Shown: piece by piece, positions 54,901 to 63,900 of the stretch | Position numbering within the stretch: position 1 is the stretch's first letter | Layout: every line of letters starts with the position of its first letter | Source: Zoroaster sp. YZ-2022 | Lineage: Eukaryota; Echinodermata; Asteroidea; Forcipulatida; Zoroasteridae | DNA: 64,000 nucleotides | Direction: 5' to 3' | Assembly (NCBI GenBank): GCA_029582265.1 | Contig: CM055823.1 | Coordinates: forward strand, 20,991,365-21,055,364 | Program-made: the position numbers and the translations under genes | The notes under the pieces: model-generated | Seen by the model: the letters and a program-made list of their open reading frames with translations, nothing else | Told to the model about the DNA's origin: nothing | Database searches by the model: none

Positions 54901-57900
54901 GTCCTAGAAAGTTAAGAATTGCTCCCACAGCAGACTCAGCTGCATTCTCACCAACCATCTGTAAGAAGCCTGAGACAGTCCCATCCCCTGAGGAGTAAAT
55001 CACATTTGTTTCATAATAACAGGGATTCTTCTTTGAAGATGTATCACCCGTGTTTTTCGCTATTTTTAACTTTTGCTATTTTAACAGACATTTTATTTTT
55101 CAATGGAACATTGCTATTTAACTTGAGGAAGTGAATACATATGCTGTAAAATGACTTATTTCTCAAAATAATCGTAAGAAACATGGTATTACAGTAAATA
55201 TGTACCCCAATTAATTCATAGCAGGTCCCGTCATAAATTAATTTTGGCATTTTTTTTTACTGTGGGGTGAACAATGAACAATGAGAGACTGTGCTAAATA
55301 CCCAAGTGTGTGCGCAAGATACAGTTCTCTCACACGCCGGGTAAGTCTCCCAGACTACACTGCTTCTTTTTGAGACCTTGCAAGTCAGTTTGTGGATAGT
55401 ACTCCATTGTTCTTGGAGTACTATGCCGTGGACAGCGCTAGGTCTAATACAAACACCTTGTCTTCAGTCAGTTTGTCGATGGTGTAGATGAGGGTTAAGG
55501 CTTTACCGATCTTGATTTCTTCTTGAGTGCCTGGTTGAAATAAAATACTCAATAAAGCCATTAAACACTAATGGTTAAACAAAAAATCTTGAAAGCCTTT
55601 ATATCTGAGGAGATGTTTTAGTAGAATTAGTCAAATTCTTTCCCAACTGAATTTATGTCTAAATAAGAACTTTATTCTCATACTTCATACGTTGAATTTT
55701 GATATGTCATAATAAGTATGAATTCAGTCAAGAATAATTGTGAAATAATTTCACCACACATCTCAACCGAGATAAAATATTTGTAGTGTTACACCAAACC
55801 AAATCTTAAGTCGTCAAGAAACATTCACAAAATATATAATCATTCAAAGTGCCATGGTCGAGCGGTTTAGTGCATGGGATTTGTGTTCTAGCAAGACACT
55901 TTACCATAATTGCTTCTCTCCATCCAGGAGTAAATGGGTACCTGTGAGGGCAGAGTTGGTTGTTGTGTTTGATTAGCCAATATGCATCGAAGCGGCAGCA
56001 ATTGAGCTGTATACTTCCCAGGGAGCTGAGATGGTTTCAGGAATGATTTATGCACCTAATGAACAGGGGTAATAATGTACAGCGCTCTGATACGTCATAT
56101 ACATGTAAGAGTGCTTTAAAAATGCCTCCATTATAAACAATCATTCAATAAACGATTTTGCTTGTATTGAATAGCTTTGTAGTGACTTATTTTACTTGTC
56201 CCAAATTAACGGTACATGCAACAGCCATTGACTATGCACAGTTTTATCACATCTCGCAAGAGCGGAGATTTCATCTGTTTTTGTACACTCGAAGTAACGT
56301 TCATCTAGAGTGCAGTGTGTTTCTTGACTGTTCCGACAAATGTCCCCTCACTGTGGTTTTAAATCTATTTCATTTGAGATAGACACACACACAAAAAAAA
56401 AATTATTGACTGTAACAAAAGACTCTGTTTGTGCTCTACAAGAGGAGTGTTTGGAAAGTTTTTCGGCCACTCTTTTTAAGGAAGAGAACTGGAATTCTGG
56501 AATTCTCTGCACGTGTACTATATCGCCGCCATCTTGGATTTGACGGGCAACTTGGATTTTTCATCTTTGTAAGTAATAGTAGTACTTTTGTGCCTCACAT
56601 AATTATATTACTTCAGGTTAAAGGGACAGCATCATCACAATCAGAGCAGACTTTCAACAGGGCATGGAATCGGTGTCCTTGTTTAAGATGAACATAGTGG
56701 CTGAAAATTACTGGCTCATTTATGCAGCAGCAACGGTAATATGACTATCATGTGGGGTATTATTTTCAGTCTATGAGTTATAATCTAAAACATTTTGAAT
56801 GAAATCTTTCCGTTTTTTTATACTCACCCCAGTGGTAATCAAATATGGTGAATGTCAGCAACCACTTCCCCAACCCCATAGACAGTGTGAATTCGCATGG
56901 GTCCAGAATCAACCACATATTGATCGATAACACCGTGACTTTCAGATCAAGCTCAACGCAACATCGGATGCCCAGACAGCGGTGTGAAAGCTCACAGGTC
57001 AACGTAGTGGGGAGTGACGGCAGGGTCACGTCAGTGCACACTGAAAACAAAACGTACAATGAAAAATTCATACGAAATCATCAAATAATCGATATTTGGA
57101 AACTGACCAGAGGCCAATTTCACAAAGCTGCTAAACACAAAAGTTCTTTGGTTACCAGTCAAAGTTTCATACAAAATGTATGCATTTTGGCTGGGAGTCT
57201 GTTTTATATCGCTTAGCAACAATATTTGTTGAGCAAAATTCTCTGCTAAGCAGCTCCATGAATTTGGCCACAGATTAATAAATCAATTTTTGGAGTGGAC
57301 AAAGAATTTTTTTTACTAAAGTAAGTGGGACTCGAACCAGAGACCCCGGAAATTCTACATAACTCCATCTATTAACAGTTTTTTTGTGGCTTTTTTGGCA
57401 TTATTTTTGGCTTACTAATGCTGAAATTGAGCAAATGTGGATTGAGCGCCACACATCATCAAAATAAAAGTATGCATATACTTACTCTGTAAATGTACAT
57501 GGGAACACATGTCAGCTCATGCTTTATGCCAGCCAGGGTACTTGTGTCCTTGAGCAAGACACTTTACCATAATTGCTTCTCTCCACCCAGGGGTAAATGA
57601 GTACCTGTGAGGCAGAGTTGGTAGTTGTGTTTGATTAGCCCTATATGCGCTGAAATGGCGGCAATTGAGCTGTATACTCCCCAGGGAGCTGAGATGGTTT
57701 CAGGAATGATTTATGAGCCTGATTGAGCAGGGGTAATAATGTGATGCGCCTTGAGCACCAGTTTGGTGGATACGTGCGCTATATAAGTCCACATTATTAT
57801 TATTATTTGCCTCATGCATTTTTGTTCAAAAGTTTAAAATGAATATATAAGGATCCAAAGTAATTTCGGCACAGAGAGTATACTCTCTTCTCTCTCATTA

Positions 57901-60900
57901 CCCTCTTCATCTCCCATGACCAAAGCAGTAAACGCTGTAAATACACATGGGAACACATGTGCCAGCACATGCTACACACATTAAAATAACATAAAAATAT
58001 CCAGATTAAATGACCCTCTCCTCTCTTGTTTCCCCTCTCCTCTCTTGTTCCCCCCTCTCCTCTCTTGTTCCCCCTCTCCTCTCTTGTGACCCCTCTCCAT
58101 ATCTTATGACCCCTCTCCTTATCTTATGACCCCTCTCCTCTCTTGTGCCCCCTCTCCTCTCTTGTGCCCCCTCTCCTCTCTTGTTTCCCCTCTCCTCTCT
58201 TGTTTCCCCTCTCCTCTCTTGTTTCCCCTCTCCTCTCTTGTTTCCCCTCTCCTCTCTTGTGATCCCTCTCCTCTCTTGTGATCCCTCTCCTCTCTTGTGA
58301 CCCCTCTCCTATCTTATGACCCCTCTCCTTATCTTATGACCCCTCTCCTCTCTTGTTCCCCCTCTCCTCTCTTGTTCCCCTCTCCTCTCTTGTTCCCCTC
58401 TCCTCTCTTGTTCCCCTCTCCTCTCTTGTTCCCCCTCTCCTCTCTCTTTCCCCCTCTCCTCTCTTTTCCCCCTCTCCTCTCTTTTCCCCCTCTCCTCTCT
58501 TGTGATCCCTCTCCTCTCTTGTGATCCCTCTCCTCTCTTGTGATCCCTCTCCTCTCTTGTGATCCCTCTCCTCTCTTGTGATCCCTCTCCTCTCTTGTTC
58601 CCCCTCTCCTCTCTTGTTCCCCCTCTCCTCTCTTGTGATCCCTCTCCTCTCTTGTGATCCCTCTCCTCTCTTGTTCCCCCTCTCCTCTCTTGTTCCCCCT
58701 CTCCTCTCTTGTGATCCCTCTCCTCTCTTGTGATCCCTCTCCTCTCTTGTGATCCCTCTCCTCTCTTGTGATCCCTCTCCTCTCTTGTGACCCCTCTCCT
58801 CTCTTGTGACCCCTCTCCTTATCTTATGACCCCTCTCCTTATCTTATGACCCCTCTCCTCTCTTGTGACCCCTCTCCTCTCTTGTGACCCTCTCCTCTCT
58901 TGTGACCCTCTCCTCTCTTGTGACCCTCTCCTCTCTTGTGACCCTCTCCTCTCTTGTGACCCTCTCCTCTCTTGTGACCCTCTCCTCTCTTGTGACCCTC
59001 TCCTCTCTTGTGACCCCTCTCCTCTCTTGTGACCTTCTCCTCTCTTGTGACCATCTCCTCTCTTGTGACCCTCTCCTCTCTTGTGACCCCTCTCCTCTCT
59101 TGTGACCCCTCTCCTCTCTTGTGACCTTCTCCTCTCTTGTGACCATCTCCTCTCTTGTGACCCTCTCCTCCCTTGTGACCCTCTCCTCTCTTATTACCCT
59201 CTCCTCTCTTATTACCCTCTTCTCTCTTATTACCCTCTTCATCTCCCGTGACCAGAGCAGTCGAGTCACAAGATCCATCATTTATCTTATCCCTCAGGCC
59301 GATGTACTCCAGGAAGATGTTGATGGCTTGCTGCCCGGCATTCCGACCAACCTGAGTGATAAAATCCTTCAAAGAGGCCTTCCCTGTGAGAAATAAATAA
59401 AAGTAGTGGCATTACTGAAGACACTGTTCGGGGCAAAATGTTTTCTGTGACATTCCATGAATAGTCGTACGTGTTCCCCTACTTAGAGGGTTGGTAAACA
59501 TCTATTCTGCGGTGTTTATATTTAAATAATTGACCTTTGGAAGTTTCAGCTCATTACATTTCTCGTTAAGGGCAATTCCATGGTTACTCACGTAAATTTT
59601 TGAGGTAATGGGCCCACTCTTAATGCCATAATTTCCTTACTTATGTTACGAATCTTACCCTTTGCTCTTGATAATATTAGCGCCTTCTATTAGCTGTCCT
59701 TTGGACTTAGTCTATTTTTTTCAGAGTCCACCACTACAACTACTACTCCCCTCATGCAATAGCTTAGCATCCCCAGTAAGCCTTGTCCCTTGAACATGAC
59801 CTCCTTTCTAAGTGGCTAAAATGCTAAACTAGGCTAATGTTTTATTCATTCCTAGGCCCCAGATTCCTATATAAACCCAGAGATTTCTTTCTCTCGGCAG
59901 AAGTGCGGTTCCGAATAGTATCTAGTCTCAACAGAGTCTAATTCTAATAGTGTGACTTCTGACCAGATATACACAAGCAGAAGTGTGACTCGATCCACAA
60001 CAGTGCGGTACCTAACTATATATAACTTGTACTGCAACAGTCCAGTGCCTCGTTTGTTGACCCAAATGGTGCAGTGCATTGGGCTTATCTAGCTAGTGTG
60101 ATCTGATACACACTCTGGCCCCCATCCAGACACCCCGTGTAGTCAAGCCCTAGTCGTCGAGACTGACCAGCTGTCTCTCGGTGTAGCATTGCCCGTTACA
60201 GTATACCGAGTTAACAAGCTGCACAAACGAACGATGGTCCCACTGACTGTATCCGATCCCTTAGTTGGTATTCATACACACTAATCGGAACTCGTACATA
60301 TACAGTACAAGTATAAAGTCTAATGTGAACTACTGACATGTACCTGAATTACGCTACCACTCCTTTCATAACATGTTATTAGTGCCTGTTATTATTGTTG
60401 AATAGAGAGAATGTTAATAAACCAATCCCATTTGATTGTCACAACAAAGTTTGTGTCTGCCCTTATTATTTTGTTGACCTACAATAGTGGGAATGCAACA
60501 CTTACTTATACATTTCACTCATCAATTTTATTTTTTACAGAAGTTTCATTATACCCAGCCCATACACGGCACAAATTTTTTTTTCAGAAATTTGTTATAT
60601 GTACGGTAACAGTAAAAAGGCTGGTTACTCATGCTGGTAACATGCTTAAAATATCGCATGTTCTCTAATACAGCATACCTATAACAAACTTCTGAAATGA
60701 TTATTTTCTGCTGAGTAAAGGTCTGGGTATAATGCAACTACTGTGAAAAAAAAACGATGAGTGAAATATATATTATGGCATTTAGAGTGGGCCAAAAACC
60801 TCAAAAATGTAACGTGAGTAACCACTGAATTGCCCTTAATGAGAAAATGCATTCATAAGATTCTATCGGCACCCACTAACATTGTATTCACTCTAAAAAC

Positions 60901-63900
60901 TTAACTTAAAACATAAACACAATTCAGACATGTTTACCTGGCAGAGAGAATGAAAAGTTGGAGTTGCAGAATGGGATTGGAACCCTGTAGTCCTCGATGA
61001 CGTCGATGTCGAAGATGCATTCCTCACCGTCGGGACAAACAGACGCCCCAAAGTCAATCTCAAACTCCTTCTCTGCATCCAGTTTGTTGATTGAGTACAT
61101 GTAAGTCAGTGTAAAAGCACCAATCATTTGCTGCTCACTTTGCCCTGAGATCAATAATAGAGGATAGGGTGGGTGGTGGCGGAATTATAAATAATGAATT
61201 AAGTGTCATTCATATAGCGCCTCTTCCAAATGTTACAAAGAATTTCGGCACATTTTGTTGCCATTCTAGAAACACTGGGGGAAGCCCATTTTCTTTCTCG
61301 ATAAGAGTCAAGGATCTTTGACGTACATTCCTGAACCTGAACCTTCAGCATTACGCCTGTTTGTGGAACACAGGCTCTGATGATATTAGGGCCATACCAC
61401 GCCCCAGACGAGACACACAACTGCAAACAATTCATGGAATGGTGTTCCATCCAAGTACTGACCATGGTATAATGGTGGCAAACTGCTTCTGTGACAGACG
61501 GATCTATGTTGGGGTTGGGGTGGGAGAGGGGGGAGGGGCAAAGGGGTGGCTTGCGCTTTTTTTTTTATCAGCATGCATGTAAATTTACCATATGGTTGTT
61601 GGTGTGCACCCCCTCCTTTCAACAGTGTGCCTCCTTTTTATGGCGTGTACCCACCCTGGATCCACACCCATTGCTTTACTTTGCCAATCCTGCCACTGGC
61701 TTTTCCATTGAGCTAATTGTCTAACGTAAACGGAGACACATTTTATGAATCAGCTTTAACAGTTTGCTCAATAATTGCATTTCATCGCCTCAGTGCAAAA
61801 ACAATTTCATCATTTTGTGTTGCCAAAAGCACTTACCCCAGTTGTAGCTCAACAACAACTTTTTGTACTGCAAGTGTTGAAAGGCAACAATGAAAGTAAA
61901 GTCGCACGCATCCACTTCCACGACGGCTTTGAACGAGCGGTGGAATTTGAATTTCTGGAGGTTCAGCTCAAGACAGCAGTCTAGACGGAGGCAGTTCTCG
62001 CTGAGGGAGCAGTACACCAACTTGGCCAGCTCGGGCGAGAATGCCAGCAATGTGAAGAACCGACAAGCTGTAAGTAGACAAAACATCAATCAATAATTCC
62101 AAAATCAATAGCTCTCAGTCAAATTCCTTACTGACCAATCAGATTTGTTAAACCGTGTAACACGGTCGTTTAAAACGGCGGTGATTGTTCCGTGAGTGAA
62201 GAAACGTGCATAATACAACGCCATTATCTTCAACGAATAAACCACAAGGGACACTGACTTAGGTACATGTACATACATTTGTTTGGATTGGAATGAACAA
62301 AGCAAAATCAACTAGAGCAGGATTTGAACCTCTGTCCTCCAGGTTGACGCGCCCGTGCTCTACCAACTACATGTAAGCCATGTTGGTGGTTTCCCTATTT
62401 TGTCAATATCTGATTATTTGTCAGGTTGATAAGCATGTATCTTATTTTATATACGCACATGTAGATTTTGTCTGAGTTTTCTAGAAGGTGTGGAATATTC
62501 CATCAGCAGTTACTGTTGCACACTGTTTACTTTAAAAGTGATATCATATAGTTATTTCTCTTAAGGTTAATTAGAAAGCTAACAAAATTTCACTTACGAA
62601 ACATTTTCTCTGGACACATAAATGGAGTGAATGATAATGTACTAGTTGGCTTTGTGTAATACACAACTGTTGAGATTTTGTGTGTCCCAAATACATTGAA
62701 TTACTGTGGTTACTTTTCAGCAAAATTTACATAAATAATAATAATAAATTGTTATAGAGCGCCTTACATCAATGACAATCTCAAAGCGCTTTACAGGGTA
62801 AAACATAAAAATACATGAAAAGAGAAATAGTACAAATACATATTTTTATACATATTTTAACAGCTAAAGAAGAAGGTAATGGAAAGACAATGGCTGGACA
62901 AGCTTTAAAAAATGCACACAGCACAACAACAGTGAATGGAATTAAAAGGAAATGTTAAAAAGATGTGTTTTGGTTGATTTCTTGAAATATTAATGAATAA
63001 AAAAATAAAATCAAGATGTTGAAAATAAAATTGATGTAAAAGCTCTAATGCAGGATGAAGACCTCGAGGGTGTGTCCATGGGTGAAAACAGACCCTTGTC
63101 ATTGGATCAGTTTATTATCACCAGTGGCCATGCCCCAGCATGTCTTTATCATGTGTTAAGCCCCAGTCACACTGGAGGATACGACAACTTACAACAGGTT
63201 ACGATCGTCTGCGACTGGAAATTACAAGGAATCGTAGAAAAGTCCTGCGACAAGTCCCGGGTGGTTGCGGGTGGTCTTGGGTAGTCGCAAGACCGACTCG
63301 GTCTTGGGAGGTTTTCGATCATGTTCAAAAACCTGGCTGCGACCAAACTGTCGTAGCTGGTCGTAGCTGGTCGTAGGTAGGTCTTCAATAGTCGTGCGAT
63401 GGTCGTGCTACAAGTGTTGCGTGGTCTTACGTAGTCGTGGTTCATCGTGGGACTATCCAGTCGTCCAACAGTCGCACGACTATTCGCACGACTTGTCGTG
63501 CGAATGCACGACTAGTCACACGACTATGCGTGACAAGTCGTGCGACTGATCCTTGACAATCGTAGGTAGTCTTGGGTGATCGTACGACAAGTCCCTCAAG
63601 GTCTTACGACCAGTCGTGCTATCAGTTGGCTACAAGTCGCAGAGCAGTCGGGGACAGGTCTTATTGTGTGACTGCTAGGCCGACATCGCAGAAAAAACCT
63701 ACGACCGGGCCAAGACCGCCCTAGGTCGCACGACTGAGATGGTCGTAGGCAATCGCAGCTCCAATGTGACTGGGGCATTACAGACCCTGCGACTAACTTT
63801 GATTATTATTATTATTCCCCCTCTGATTATTTTCCTACTTACTTCTCTCGTCTTCAGACAGCGTCAATTCACGCTCCACTCTAGATCCTGTGGTCACGAG

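Noticed and set aside
57485..57540. Linker exon for exon 5 with donor ACAGA|GTAAGTATA
   Set aside because: The frame has a stop and no proper acceptor. The linker was instead found fused to exon 4.
58008..59233. CRISPR-like array
   Set aside because: Units are contiguous with no unique spacers, and the context is a spliced eukaryotic gene.
62265..62390. Functional tRNA gene
   Set aside because: A and B boxes are present, but the acceptor arm does not pair, and a SINE-like tail follows.
62598..62649. A 52-base linker-like exon (C-P-E-K-M-F) with donor TTTC|GTAAGT
   Set aside because: Exon 1 ends in phase 1 and exon 2 starts in phase 1, so a phase 0-to-1 exon cannot sit between them; the acceptor is also weak.
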